A DNA stretch of 64,000 nucleotides from Myotis daubentonii (lineage: Eukaryota; Chordata; Mammalia; Chiroptera; Vespertilionidae), in NCBI RefSeq assembly GCF_963259705.1, contig NC_081846.1, positions 96,422,641 through 96,486,640 on the forward strand. Reading direction: 5' to 3'. The position numbers and the translations under genes were made by a program. Under the pieces are notes generated by a model. That model was not told where the DNA came from. It searched no databases and was given only the letters and a program-made list of their open reading frames with translations. Each line of letters starts with the position of its first letter. Position 1 is the stretch's first letter. Shown here in pieces: positions 48,754 through 62,380 of the stretch.

Positions 48754-50045
48754 GGTGTCTAAAGCCTTGGAATGACGAGAAAAGTGTTTATGTTTACAAT
48801 ATAGGAGGATTGGGTTCGGCGTGTTTTTTTTTTTTTGTGATTCAGTTAAAATGGTGATGGTTCTAGTAAATACTTCTAAGCAAACTGCCTAATTTTGGTA
48901 AAACTGTTAAAATACACAATGAGAGTTCCCAGAAATGATTAAAAACGTGGAAGAAACACTTCAAGTACACGTAAACAGATTCTTACTACATTTAATGTCG
49001 TATTCAATCACGGAGGTTTCCAGGGGAAAGCTGTGGAATGACGAAAATACTGGTAATGTTTACAAGTCCGGGTACTTCCGGTGGCGTTTTCACGGTTCTG
49101 TGCTTTCAGTTATTAAGAGTTCATGTTTACAGAGCTCAGAATTGGTGTCTAAAGCCTTGGAATGGCGAGAATAGTGTTTATGTTTACAATTAAGGAGGAT
49201 TGGGTTCGGCGTTTTTGTGGGTGATTCAGTTAAAATGGTGACTGTTCTAGTAAATACTTCTAAGCAAACTGCCTAATTTTGGTAAAACTGTTAAAATACA
49301 CAATGAGAGTTCCCAGAAATCATTAAAACCGTGGAAGAAACACTTCAAGTACACGTAAACAGATTCTTACTACATTTAATGTCGTATTCAATCACGGAGG
49401 TTTCCAGGGGAAAGCTGTGGAATGACGAAAATACTGGTAATGTTTACAAGTCCAGGTACTTCCGGTGGCGTTTTCACGGTTCTGTGCTTTCAGTATTAAG
49501 AGTTCATGTTTACAGAGCTCAGAATTGGTGTCTAAAGCCTTGGAATGGCGAGAATAGTGTTTATGTTTACAATTAAGGAGGATTGGGTTCGGCGTTTTTG
49601 TGGGTGATTCAGTTAAAATGGTGACTGTTCTAGTAAATACTTCTAAGCAAACTGCCTAATTTTGGTAAAACTGTTAAAATACACAATGAGAGTTCCCAGA
49701 AATGATTGAAAACGTGGAAGAAACACTTCAAGTACACGTAAACAGATTCTTACTACATTTACTGTCATATTCAATCAAGGAGGTTTCCAGTGGAAAGCTG
49801 TGAAATGACGAAAATACTGGTAAGGTTTACAAGTCAGGGTACTTCCGGTGGCGTTTTCACGGTTCTGTGCTTTCAGTTATTAAGAGTTCATGTTTACAGA
49901 GCTCAGAATTGGTGTCTAAAGCCTTGGAATGGCGAGAATAGTGTTTATGTTTACAATTAAGGAGGATTGGTTTCGGCGTTTTTGTGTGTGAATCAGTTAA
50001 AATGGTGACGGTTCTAGTAAATACTTCTAAGCAAACTTCCTAATT

Positions 50046-53000
50046 TTGGTAAAACTGTTAAAATACACAATGAGAGTTCCCAGAAATGATTAAAACCGTG
50101 GAAGAAACACTTCAAGTACACGTAAACAGATTTTAACTACATTTACTGTTGAATTCAATCACGGAGGTTTCCAGTGGAAAGCTGTGAAATGACGAAAATA
50201 CTGGTATTGTTTACAAATACGGTTACTTCCGGTGGCGTTTTCAGAGGACTGTGCTTTCAATTATTAAGAGTTCATGTTTACAGAGCTAAGAATAGGGGTC
50301 TAAAGCCTTGGAATGACAAGAAAAGTGTTTATGTTTACAATAAAGGAGGATTGGGTTCGGCGTTTTTTTTTTTTGTGATCAGTTAAAATGGTGACGGTTC
50401 TAGTAAATACTTCTAAGCAAACTGCCTAATTTTGGTAAAACTGTTAAAATACACAATGAGAGTTCCCAGAAATGATTAAAAACGTGGAAGAAACACTTCA
50501 AGTACACGTAAACAGATTCTTACTACATTTAATGTCGTATTCAATCACGGAGGTTTCCAGGGGAAAGCTGTGGAATGACAAAAATACTGGTAATGTTTAC
50601 AAGTCCGGGTACTTCCGGTGGCGTTTTCACGGTTCTGTGCTTTCAGTTATTAAGAGTTCATGTTTACAGAGCTCAGAATTGGTGTCTAAAGCCTTGGAAT
50701 GGCGAGAATAGTGTTTATGTTTACAATTAAGGAGGATTGGGTTCGGCGTTTTTTTGTGTGATTCAGTTAAAATGGTGACTGTTCTAGTACATACTTCTAA
50801 GCAAACTGCCTAATTATGGTAAAACTGTTAAAATACACAATGAGAGTTCCCAGAAATGATTAAAACCGTGGAAGAAACACTTCAAGTACACGTAAACAGA
50901 TTTTAACTACATTTACTGTCGAATTCAATCACGGAGGGTTCCCATGGAAAGCTGTGGAATGACGAAAATACTGGTAATGTTTACAAGTCCGGGTACTTCG
51001 GGGGGCGTTTTCACGGTTCTGTGCTTTCAGTTATTAAGAGTTCATGTTTAGAGAGCTCAGTATTGGTGTCTAAAGCCTTGGAATGACGAGAAAAGTGTTT
51101 ATGTTTACAATATAGGAGGATTGGGTTCGGCGTGTTTTTTTTTTTGTGATTCAGTTAAAATGGTGACTGTTCTAGTAAATACTTCTAAGCAAACTGCCTA
51201 ATTTTGGTAAAACTGTTAAAATACACAATGAGAGTTCCCAGAAATCATTAAAACCGTTGAAGAAACACTTCAAGTACACGTAAACAGATTTTAACTACAT
51301 TTACTGTCGAATTCAATCATGGAGGTTTCCAGTGGAAAGCCATGAAATGACGAAAATACTGGTAATATTTACAACTCCGGGTACTTCGGGTGGCGTTTTC
51401 ACGGGACTGTGCTTTCAATTATTAAGAGTTCATGTTTACAGAGCTCAGAATTGGTGTGTAAAGCATTGGAATGACGAGAATAGTGTTTATGTTTACAATT
51501 AAGGAGGATTGGGTTCGGCGTTTTTGTGTGTGATTCAGTTAAAAAGGTGACGGATCTAGTAAATACTTCTAAGCAAACTGCCTAATTTTGGTAAAACTGT
51601 TAAAATACACAATGAGAGTTCCCAGAAATGATTAAAACCGTGGAAGAAACACTTCAAGTACACGTAAACAGATTTTAACTACATTTACTGTTGAATTCAA
51701 TCACGGAGGTTTCCAGTGGAAAGCTGTGAAATGACGAAAATACTGGTATTGTTTACAAATACGGTTACTTCCGGTGGCGTTTTCACAGGACTGTGCTTTC
51801 AATTATTAAGAGTTCATGTTTACAGAGCTAAGAATAGGGGTCTAAAGCCTTGGAATGACAAGAAAAGTGTTTATGTTTACAATAAAGGAGGATTGGGTTC
51901 GGCGTTTTTTTTTTTTTTGTGATCAGTTAAAATGGTGACGGTTCTAGTAAATACTTCTAAGCAAACTGCCTAATTTTGGTAAAACTGTTAAAATACACAA
52001 TGAGAGTTCCCAGAAATGATTAAAAACGTGGAAGAAACACTTCAACTACACGTAAACAGATTCTTACTACATTTAATGTCGTATTCAATCACGGAGGTTT
52101 CCAGGGGAAAGCTGTGGAATGACAAAAATACTGGTAATGTTTACAAGTCCGGGTACTTCCGGTGGCGTTTTCACGGTTCTGTGCTTTCAGTTATTAAGAG
52201 TTCATGTTTACAGAGCTCAGAATTGGTGTCTAAAGCCTTGGAATGGCGAGAATAGTGTTTATGTTTACAATTAAGGAGGATTGGGTTCGGCGTTTTTTTG
52301 TGTGATTCAGTTAAAATGGTGACTGTTCTAGTACATACTTCTAAGCAAACTGCCTAATTATGGTAAAACTGTTAAAATACACAATGAGAGTTCCCAGAAA
52401 TGATTAAAACCGTGGAAGAAACACTTCAAGTACACGTAAACAGATTTTAACTACATTTACTGTCGAATTCAATCACAGAGGGTTCCCATGGAAAGCTGTG
52501 GAATGACGAAAATACTGGTAATGTTTACAAGTCCGGGTACTTCGGGGGGCGTTTTCACGGTTCTGTGCTTTCAGTTATTAAGAGTTCATGTTTAGAGAGC
52601 TCAGTATTGGTGTCTAAAGCCTTGGAATGACGAGAAAAGTGTTTATGTTTACAATATAGGAGGATTGGGTTCGGCGTGTTTTTTTTTTTGTGATTCAGTT
52701 AAAATGGTGACTGTTCTAGTAAATACTTCTAAGCAAACTGCCTAATTTTGGTAAAACTGTTAAAATACACAATGAGAGTTCCCAGAAATCATTAAAACCG
52801 TTGAAGAAACACTTCAAGTACACGTAAACAGATTTTAACTACATTTACTGTCGAATTCAATCATGGAGGTTTCCAGTGGAAAGCCATGAAATGACGAAAA
52901 TACTGGTAATATTTACAACTCCGGGTACTTCGGGTGGCGTTTTCACGGGACTGTGCTTTCAATTATTAAGAGTTCATGTTTACAGAGCTCAGAATTGGTG

Positions 53001-55827
53001 TGTAAAGCATTGGAATGACGAGAATAGTGTTTATGTTTACAATTAAGGAGGATTGGGTTCGGCGTTTTTGTGTGTGATTCAGTTAAAAAGGTGACGGATC
53101 TAGTAAATACTTCTAAGCAAACTGCCTAATTTTGGTAAAACTGTTAAAATACACAATGAGAGTTCCCAGAAATGATTAAAACCGTGGAAGAAACACTTCA
53201 AGTACACGTAAACAGATTTTAACTACATTTACTGTTGAATTCAATCACGGAGGTTTCCAGTGGAAAGCTGTGAAATGACGAAAATACTGGTAATGTTTAC
53301 AAATACGGTTACTTCCGGTGGCGTTTTCACAGGACTGTGCTTTCAATTATTAAGAGTTCATGTTTACAGAGCTAAGAATAGGGGTCTAAAGCCTTGGAAT
53401 GACGAGAAAAGTGTTTATGTTTACAATATAGGAGGATTGGGTTCGGCGTTTTTTTTTTTTGTGATCAGTTAAAATGGTGACGGTTCTAGTAAATACTTCT
53501 AAGCAAACTGCCTAATTTTGGTAAAACTGTTAAAATACACAATGAGAGTTCCCAGAAATGATTAAAAACGTGGAAGAAACACTTCAAGTACACGTAAACA
53601 GATTCTTACTACACTTAATGTCGTATTCAATCACGGAGGTTTCCAGGGGAAAGCTGTGGAATGACGAAAATACTGGTAATGTTTACAAGTCCGGGTACTT
53701 ACGGTGGCGTTTTCACGGTTCTGTGCTTTCAGTTATTAAGAGTTCATGTTTACAGAGCTCAGAATTGGTGTCTAAAGCCTTGGAATGGCGAGAATAGTGT
53801 TTATGTTTACAATTAAGGAGGATTGGGTTCGGCGTTTTTGTGTGTGATTCAGTTAAAATGGTGACTGTTCTAGTACATACTTCTAAGCAAACTGCCTAAT
53901 TATGGTAAAACTGTTAAAATACACAATGAGAGTTCCCAGAAATGATTAAAACTGTGGAAGAAACACTTCAAGTACACGTAAACAGATTTTAACTACATTT
54001 ACCTTCGAATTCAATCACGGAGGGTTCCCGTGGAAAGCTGTGGAATGACGAAAATACTGGTAATGTTTACAAGTCCGGGTACTTCGGGTGGCGTTTTCAC
54101 GGTTCTGTGTTTTCAGTTATTAAGAGTTCATGTTTAGAGAGCTCAGTATTGGTGTCTAAAGCCTTGGAATCACGAGAATAGTTTTTATGTTTACAATTTA
54201 GGAGGATTGGCTTTGGCGTTTTTTTGTGTGAATCAGTTAAAATGGTGACGGTTTCAGTAAATACTTCTAAGCAAACTGTCTAATTTTGGTAAAACTGATA
54301 AAATACAAAATGAGAGTTCCCAGAAATGATTAAAACCGTGGAAGAAACACTTCAAGTACATGTAAACAGATTTTAACTACATTTACTGTTGAATTCAATC
54401 ACGGAGGTTTCCAGTGGAAAGCTGTGAAATGACGAAAGTACTGGTAATGTTTACAAGTCCGGGTACTTCGGGTGGCGTTTTCACGGTTCTGTGTTTTCAG
54501 TTATTAAGAGTTCATGTTTAGAGAGCTCAGTATTGGTGTCTAAAGCCTTGGAATGACGAGAAAAGTGTTTATGTTTACAATATAGGAGGATTGGGTTCGG
54601 CGTGTTTTTTTTTTTTTTGTGATTCAGTTAAAATGGTGATGGTTCTAGTAAATACTTCTAAGCAAACTGCCTAATTTTGGTAAAACTGTTAAAATACACA
54701 ATGAGAGTTCCCAGAAATGATTAAAAACGTGGAAGAAACACTTCAAGTACACGTAAACAGATTCTTACTACATTTAATGTCGTATTCAATCACGGAGGTT
54801 TCCAGGGGAAAGCTGTGGAATGACGAAAATACTGGTAATGTTTACAAGTCCGGGTACTTCCGGTGGCGTTTTCACGGTTCTGTGCTTTCAGTTATTAAGA
54901 GTTCATGTTTACAGAGCTCAGAATTGGTGTCTAAAGCCTTGGAATGGCGAGAATAGTGTTTATGTTTACAATTAAGGAGGATTGGGTTCGGCGTTTTTGT
55001 GGGTGATTCAGTTAAAATGGTGACTGTTCTAGTAAATACTTCTAAGCAAACTGCCTAATTTTGGTAAAACTGTTAAAATACACAATGAGAGTTCCCAGAA
55101 ATCATTAAAACCGTGGAAGAAACACTTCAAGTACACGTAAACAGATTCTTACTACATTTAATGTCGTATTCAATCACGGAGGTTTCCAGGGGAAAGCTGT
55201 GGAATGACGAAAATACTGGTAATGTTTACAAGTCCAGGTACTTCCGGTGGCGTTTTCACGGTTCTGTGCTTTCAGTATTAAGAGTTCATGTTTACAGAGC
55301 TCAGAATTGGTGTCTAAAGCCTTGGAATGGCGAGAATAGTGTTTATGTTTACAATTAAGGAGGATTGGGTTCGGCGTTTTTGTGGGTGATTCAGTTAAAA
55401 TGGTGACTGTTCTAGTAAATACTTCTAAGCAAACTGCCTAATTTTGGTAAAACTGTTAAAATACACAATGAGAGTTCCCAGAAATGATTGAAAACGTGGA
55501 AGAAACACTTCAAGTACACGTAAACAGATTCTTACTACATTTACTGTCATATTCAATCAAGGAGGTTTCCAGTGGAAAGCTGTGAAATGACGAAAATACT
55601 GGTAAGGTTTACAAGTCAGGGTACTTCCGGTGGCGTTTTCACGGTTCTGTGCTTTCAGTTATTAAGAGTTCATGTTTACAGAGCTCAGAATTGGTGTCTA
55701 AAGCCTTGGAATGGCGAGAATAGTGTTTATGTTTACAATTAAGGAGGATTGGTTTCGGCGTTTTTGTGTGTGAATCAGTTAAAATGGTGACGGTTCTAGT
55801 AAATACTTCTAAGCAAACTTCCTAATT
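50046..55827 (+). repeat. 15-monomer HOR, copy 2 (5782 bp)
   Basis: Monomer starts are 50046, 50432, 50816, 51204, 51588, 51976, 52360, 52748, 53132, 53518, 53902, 54286, 54677, 55061 and 55444. It shares A at 52477, A at 53701 and the 14-T run at 54605-54618 with copy 3 but not with copy 1. I found no difference from copy 3 by eye, so these two are the most recent pair. Confidence 0.93.
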
Positions 55828-58800
55828 TTGGTAAAACTGTTAAAATACACAATGAGAGTTCCCAGAAATGATTAAAACCGTGGAAGAAACACTTCAAGTA
55901 CACGTAAACAGATTTTAACTACATTTACTGTTGAATTCAATCACGGAGGTTTCCAGTGGAAAGCTGTGAAATGACGAAAATACTGGTATTGTTTACAAAT
56001 ACGGTTACTTCCGGTGGCGTTTTCAGAGGACTGTGCTTTCAATTATTAAGAGTTCATGTTTACAGAGCTAAGAATAGGGGTCTAAAGCCTTGGAATGACA
56101 AGAAAAGTGTTTATGTTTACAATAAAGGAGGATTGGGTTCGGCGTTTTTTTTTTTTGTGATCAGTTAAAATGGTGACGGTTCTAGTAAATACTTCTAAGC
56201 AAACTGCCTAATTTTGGTAAAACTGTTAAAATACACAATGAGAGTTCCCAGAAATGATTAAAAACGTGGAAGAAACACTTCAAGTACACGTAAACAGATT
56301 CTTACTACATTTAATGTCGTATTCAATCACGGAGGTTTCCAGGGGAAAGCTGTGGAATGACAAAAATACTGGTAATGTTTACAAGTCCGGGTACTTCCGG
56401 TGGCGTTTTCACGGTTCTGTGCTTTCAGTTATTAAGAGTTCATGTTTACAGAGCTCAGAATTGGTGTCTAAAGCCTTGGAATGGCGAGAATAGTGTTTAT
56501 GTTTACAATTAAGGAGGATTGGGTTCGGCGTTTTTTTGTGTGATTCAGTTAAAATGGTGACTGTTCTAGTACATACTTCTAAGCAAACTGCCTAATTATG
56601 GTAAAACTGTTAAAATACACAATGAGAGTTCCCAGAAATGATTAAAACCGTGGAAGAAACACTTCAAGTACACGTAAACAGATTTTAACTACATTTACTG
56701 TCGAATTCAATCACGGAGGGTTCCCATGGAAAGCTGTGGAATGACGAAAATACTGGTAATGTTTACAAGTCCGGGTACTTCGGGGGGCGTTTTCACGGTT
56801 CTGTGCTTTCAGTTATTAAGAGTTCATGTTTAGAGAGCTCAGTATTGGTGTCTAAAGCCTTGGAATGACGAGAAAAGTGTTTATGTTTACAATATAGGAG
56901 GATTGGGTTCGGCGTGTTTTTTTTTTTGTGATTCAGTTAAAATGGTGACTGTTCTAGTAAATACTTCTAAGCAAACTGCCTAATTTTGGTAAAACTGTTA
57001 AAATACACAATGAGAGTTCCCAGAAATCATTAAAACCGTTGAAGAAACACTTCAAGTACACGTAAACAGATTTTAACTACATTTACTGTCGAATTCAATC
57101 ATGGAGGTTTCCAGTGGAAAGCCATGAAATGACGAAAATACTGGTAATATTTACAACTCCGGGTACTTCGGGTGGCGTTTTCACGGGACTGTGCTTTCAA
57201 TTATTAAGAGTTCATGTTTACAGAGCTCAGAATTGGTGTGTAAAGCATTGGAATGACGAGAATAGTGTTTATGTTTACAATTAAGGAGGATTGGGTTCGG
57301 CGTTTTTGTGTGTGATTCAGTTAAAAAGGTGACGGATCTAGTAAATACTTCTAAGCAAACTGCCTAATTTTGGTAAAACTGTTAAAATACACAATGAGAG
57401 TTCCCAGAAATGATTAAAACCGTGGAAGAAACACTTCAAGTACACGTAAACAGATTTTAACTACATTTACTGTTGAATTCAATCACGGAGGTTTCCAGTG
57501 GAAAGCTGTGAAATGACGAAAATACTGGTATTGTTTACAAATACGGTTACTTCCGGTGGCGTTTTCACAGGACTGTGCTTTCAATTATTAAGAGTTCATG
57601 TTTACAGAGCTAAGAATAGGGGTCTAAAGCCTTGGAATGACAAGAAAAGTGTTTATGTTTACAATAAAGGAGGATTGGGTTCGGCGTTTTTTTTTTTTTT
57701 GTGATCAGTTAAAATGGTGACGGTTCTAGTAAATACTTCTAAGCAAACTGCCTAATTTTGGTAAAACTGTTAAAATACACAATGAGAGTTCCCAGAAATG
57801 ATTAAAAACGTGGAAGAAACACTTCAACTACACGTAAACAGATTCTTACTACATTTAATGTCGTATTCAATCACGGAGGTTTCCAGGGGAAAGCTGTGGA
57901 ATGACAAAAATACTGGTAATGTTTACAAGTCCGGGTACTTCCGGTGGCGTTTTCACGGTTCTGTGCTTTCAGTTATTAAGAGTTCATGTTTACAGAGCTC
58001 AGAATTGGTGTCTAAAGCCTTGGAATGGCGAGAATAGTGTTTATGTTTACAATTAAGGAGGATTGGGTTCGGCGTTTTTTTGTGTGATTCAGTTAAAATG
58101 GTGACTGTTCTAGTACATACTTCTAAGCAAACTGCCTAATTATGGTAAAACTGTTAAAATACACAATGAGAGTTCCCAGAAATGATTAAAACCGTGGAAG
58201 AAACACTTCAAGTACACGTAAACAGATTTTAACTACATTTACTGTCGAATTCAATCACAGAGGGTTCCCATGGAAAGCTGTGGAATGACGAAAATACTGG
58301 TAATGTTTACAAGTCCGGGTACTTCGGGGGGCGTTTTCACGGTTCTGTGCTTTCAGTTATTAAGAGTTCATGTTTAGAGAGCTCAGTATTGGTGTCTAAA
58401 GCCTTGGAATGACGAGAAAAGTGTTTATGTTTACAATATAGGAGGATTGGGTTCGGCGTGTTTTTTTTTTTGTGATTCAGTTAAAATGGTGACTGTTCTA
58501 GTAAATACTTCTAAGCAAACTGCCTAATTTTGGTAAAACTGTTAAAATACACAATGAGAGTTCCCAGAAATCATTAAAACCGTTGAAGAAACACTTCAAG
58601 TACACGTAAACAGATTTTAACTACATTTACTGTCGAATTCAATCATGGAGGTTTCCAGTGGAAAGCCATGAAATGACGAAAATACTGGTAATATTTACAA
58701 CTCCGGGTACTTCGGGTGGCGTTTTCACGGGACTGTGCTTTCAATTATTAAGAGTTCATGTTTACAGAGCTCAGAATTGGTGTGTAAAGCATTGGAATGA

Positions 58801-61609
58801 CGAGAATAGTGTTTATGTTTACAATTAAGGAGGATTGGGTTCGGCGTTTTTGTGTGTGATTCAGTTAAAAAGGTGACGGATCTAGTAAATACTTCTAAGC
58901 AAACTGCCTAATTTTGGTAAAACTGTTAAAATACACAATGAGAGTTCCCAGAAATGATTAAAACCGTGGAAGAAACACTTCAAGTACACGTAAACAGATT
59001 TTAACTACATTTACTGTTGAATTCAATCACGGAGGTTTCCAGTGGAAAGCTGTGAAATGACGAAAATACTGGTAATGTTTACAAATACGGTTACTTCCGG
59101 TGGCGTTTTCACAGGACTGTGCTTTCAATTATTAAGAGTTCATGTTTACAGAGCTAAGAATAGGGGTCTAAAGCCTTGGAATGACGAGAAAAGTGTTTAT
59201 GTTTACAATATAGGAGGATTGGGTTCGGCGTTTTTTTTTTTTGTGATCAGTTAAAATGGTGACGGTTCTAGTAAATACTTCTAAGCAAACTGCCTAATTT
59301 TGGTAAAACTGTTAAAATACACAATGAGAGTTCCCAGAAATGATTAAAAACGTGGAAGAAACACTTCAAGTACACGTAAACAGATTCTTACTACACTTAA
59401 TGTCGTATTCAATCACGGAGGTTTCCAGGGGAAAGCTGTGGAATGACGAAAATACTGGTAATGTTTACAAGTCCGGGTACTTACGGTGGCGTTTTCACGG
59501 TTCTGTGCTTTCAGTTATTAAGAGTTCATGTTTACAGAGCTCAGAATTGGTGTCTAAAGCCTTGGAATGGCGAGAATAGTGTTTATGTTTACAATTAAGG
59601 AGGATTGGGTTCGGCGTTTTTGTGTGTGATTCAGTTAAAATGGTGACTGTTCTAGTACATACTTCTAAGCAAACTGCCTAATTATGGTAAAACTGTTAAA
59701 ATACACAATGAGAGTTCCCAGAAATGATTAAAACTGTGGAAGAAACACTTCAAGTACACGTAAACAGATTTTAACTACATTTACCTTCGAATTCAATCAC
59801 GGAGGGTTCCCGTGGAAAGCTGTGGAATGACGAAAATACTGGTAATGTTTACAAGTCCGGGTACTTCGGGTGGCGTTTTCACGGTTCTGTGTTTTCAGTT
59901 ATTAAGAGTTCATGTTTAGAGAGCTCAGTATTGGTGTCTAAAGCCTTGGAATCACGAGAATAGTTTTTATGTTTACAATTTAGGAGGATTGGCTTTGGCG
60001 TTTTTTTGTGTGAATCAGTTAAAATGGTGACGGTTTCAGTAAATACTTCTAAGCAAACTGTCTAATTTTGGTAAAACTGATAAAATACAAAATGAGAGTT
60101 CCCAGAAATGATTAAAACCGTGGAAGAAACACTTCAAGTACATGTAAACAGATTTTAACTACATTTACTGTTGAATTCAATCACGGAGGTTTCCAGTGGA
60201 AAGCTGTGAAATGACGAAAGTACTGGTAATGTTTACAAGTCCGGGTACTTCGGGTGGCGTTTTCACGGTTCTGTGTTTTCAGTTATTAAGAGTTCATGTT
60301 TAGAGAGCTCAGTATTGGTGTCTAAAGCCTTGGAATGACGAGAAAAGTGTTTATGTTTACAATATAGGAGGATTGGGTTCGGCGTGTTTTTTTTTTTTTT
60401 GTGATTCAGTTAAAATGGTGATGGTTCTAGTAAATACTTCTAAGCAAACTGCCTAATTTTGGTAAAACTGTTAAAATACACAATGAGAGTTCCCAGAAAT
60501 GATTAAAAACGTGGAAGAAACACTTCAAGTACACGTAAACAGATTCTTACTACATTTAATGTCGTATTCAATCACGGAGGTTTCCAGGGGAAAGCTGTGG
60601 AATGACGAAAATACTGGTAATGTTTACAAGTCCGGGTACTTCCGGTGGCGTTTTCACGGTTCTGTGCTTTCAGTTATTAAGAGTTCATGTTTACAGAGCT
60701 CAGAATTGGTGTCTAAAGCCTTGGAATGGCGAGAATAGTGTTTATGTTTACAATTAAGGAGGATTGGGTTCGGCGTTTTTGTGGGTGATTCAGTTAAAAT
60801 GGTGACTGTTCTAGTAAATACTTCTAAGCAAACTGCCTAATTTTGGTAAAACTGTTAAAATACACAATGAGAGTTCCCAGAAATCATTAAAACCGTGGAA
60901 GAAACACTTCAAGTACACGTAAACAGATTCTTACTACATTTAATGTCGTATTCAATCACGGAGGTTTCCAGGGGAAAGCTGTGGAATGACGAAAATACTG
61001 GTAATGTTTACAAGTCCAGGTACTTCCGGTGGCGTTTTCACGGTTCTGTGCTTTCAGTATTAAGAGTTCATGTTTACAGAGCTCAGAATTGGTGTCTAAA
61101 GCCTTGGAATGGCGAGAATAGTGTTTATGTTTACAATTAAGGAGGATTGGGTTCGGCGTTTTTGTGGGTGATTCAGTTAAAATGGTGACTGTTCTAGTAA
61201 ATACTTCTAAGCAAACTGCCTAATTTTGGTAAAACTGTTAAAATACACAATGAGAGTTCCCAGAAATGATTGAAAACGTGGAAGAAACACTTCAAGTACA
61301 CGTAAACAGATTCTTACTACATTTACTGTCATATTCAATCAAGGAGGTTTCCAGTGGAAAGCTGTGAAATGACGAAAATACTGGTAAGGTTTACAAGTCA
61401 GGGTACTTCCGGTGGCGTTTTCACGGTTCTGTGCTTTCAGTTATTAAGAGTTCATGTTTACAGAGCTCAGAATTGGTGTCTAAAGCCTTGGAATGGCGAG
61501 AATAGTGTTTATGTTTACAATTAAGGAGGATTGGTTTCGGCGTTTTTGTGTGTGAATCAGTTAAAATGGTGACGGTTCTAGTAAATACTTCTAAGCAAAC
61601 TTCCTAATT
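55828..61609 (+). repeat. 15-monomer HOR, copy 3 (5782 bp)
   Basis: Monomer starts are 55828, 56214, 56598, 56986, 57370, 57758, 58142, 58530, 58914, 59300, 59684, 60068, 60459, 60843 and 61226. Every monomer has the same length as its partner in copy 2, and the derived bases at 58259 and 59483 are the same. A 5.78-kb near-identical neighbour pair is also where an assembly could add or drop a copy. Confidence 0.93.
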
Positions 61610-62380
61610 TTGGTAAAACTGTTAAAATACACAATGAGAGTTCCCAGAAATGCTTAAAACCGTGGAAGAAACACTTCAAGTACACGTAAACAGATTTTAA
61701 CTACATTTACTGTTGAATTCAATCACGGAGGTTTCCAGTGGAAAGCTGTGAAATGACGAAAATACTGGTATTGTTTACAAATACGGTTACTTCCGGTGGC
61801 GTTTTCACAGGACTGTGCTTTCAATTATTAAGAGTTCATGTTTACAGAGCTAAGAATAGGGGTCTAAAGCCTTGGAATGACAAGAAAAGTGTTTATGTTT
61901 ACAATATAGGAGGATTGGGTTCGGCGTTTTTTTTTTTTTGTGATCAGTTAAAATGGTGACGGTTGTAGTAAATACTTCTAAGCAAACTGCCTAATTTTGG
62001 TAAAACTGTTAAAATACACAATGAGAGTTCCCAGAAATGATTAAAAACGTGGAAGAAACACTTCAAGTACACGTAAACAGATTCTTACTACATTTAATGT
62101 CGTATTCAATCACGGAGGTTTCCAGGGGAAAGCTGTGGAATGACAAAAATACTGGTAATGTTTACAAGTCCGGGTACTTCCGGTGGCGTTTTCACGGTTC
62201 TGTGCTTTCAGTTATTAAGAGTTCATGTTTACAGAGCTCAGAATTGGTGTCTAAAGCCTTGGAATGGCGAGAATAGTGTTTATGTTTACAATTAAGGAGG
62301 ATTGGGTTCGGCGTTTTTTTGTGTGATTCAGTTAAAATGGTGACTGTTCTAGTACATACTTCTAAGCAAACTTCCTAATT
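61610..62380 (+). repeat. 15-monomer HOR, truncated copy 4 (2 monomers)
   Basis: M161 and M162 repeat the first two monomers of the unit. M161 carries private changes (GAAATGCTTAAAACC near 61653, CAATATAGG instead of CAATAAAGG, and GGTTGTAGT near 61972). M162 ends CAAACTTCCTAATTATGG. The next monomer, M163, does not follow the 15-mer order, so the HOR ends at about 62380. Confidence 0.85.

Larger units (their letters stand above)
47351..48894 (+). repeat. Nested 4-monomer unit c, diverged (1544 bp)
   Basis: M124-M127 keep the order type 1, 2, 4, but the fourth monomer is a type 1 copy with a type 4 patch instead of type 3. This unit matches M109-M112 in the older 8-monomer arrangement more closely than it matches units a and b. 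Partner units lie at 53132-54676 and 58914-60458. Confidence 0.82.
44265..50045 (+). repeat. 15-monomer HOR, copy 1 (5781 bp)
   Basis: Monomer starts are 44265, 44651, 45035, 45423, 45807, 46195, 46579, 46967, 47351, 47737, 48121, 48505, 48895, 49279 and 49662. The internal plan is 4+4+4+3: two nearly identical 4-monomer units, a third diverged one, and three type 2 related monomers. Compared with copies 2 and 3, by eye this copy has C at 46561 (T later), G at 46696 (A later), C at 47920 (A later) and 13 rather than 14 T at 48824-48836. That suggests roughly 99.9% identity, though I cannot align it exactly. Confidence 0.93.
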
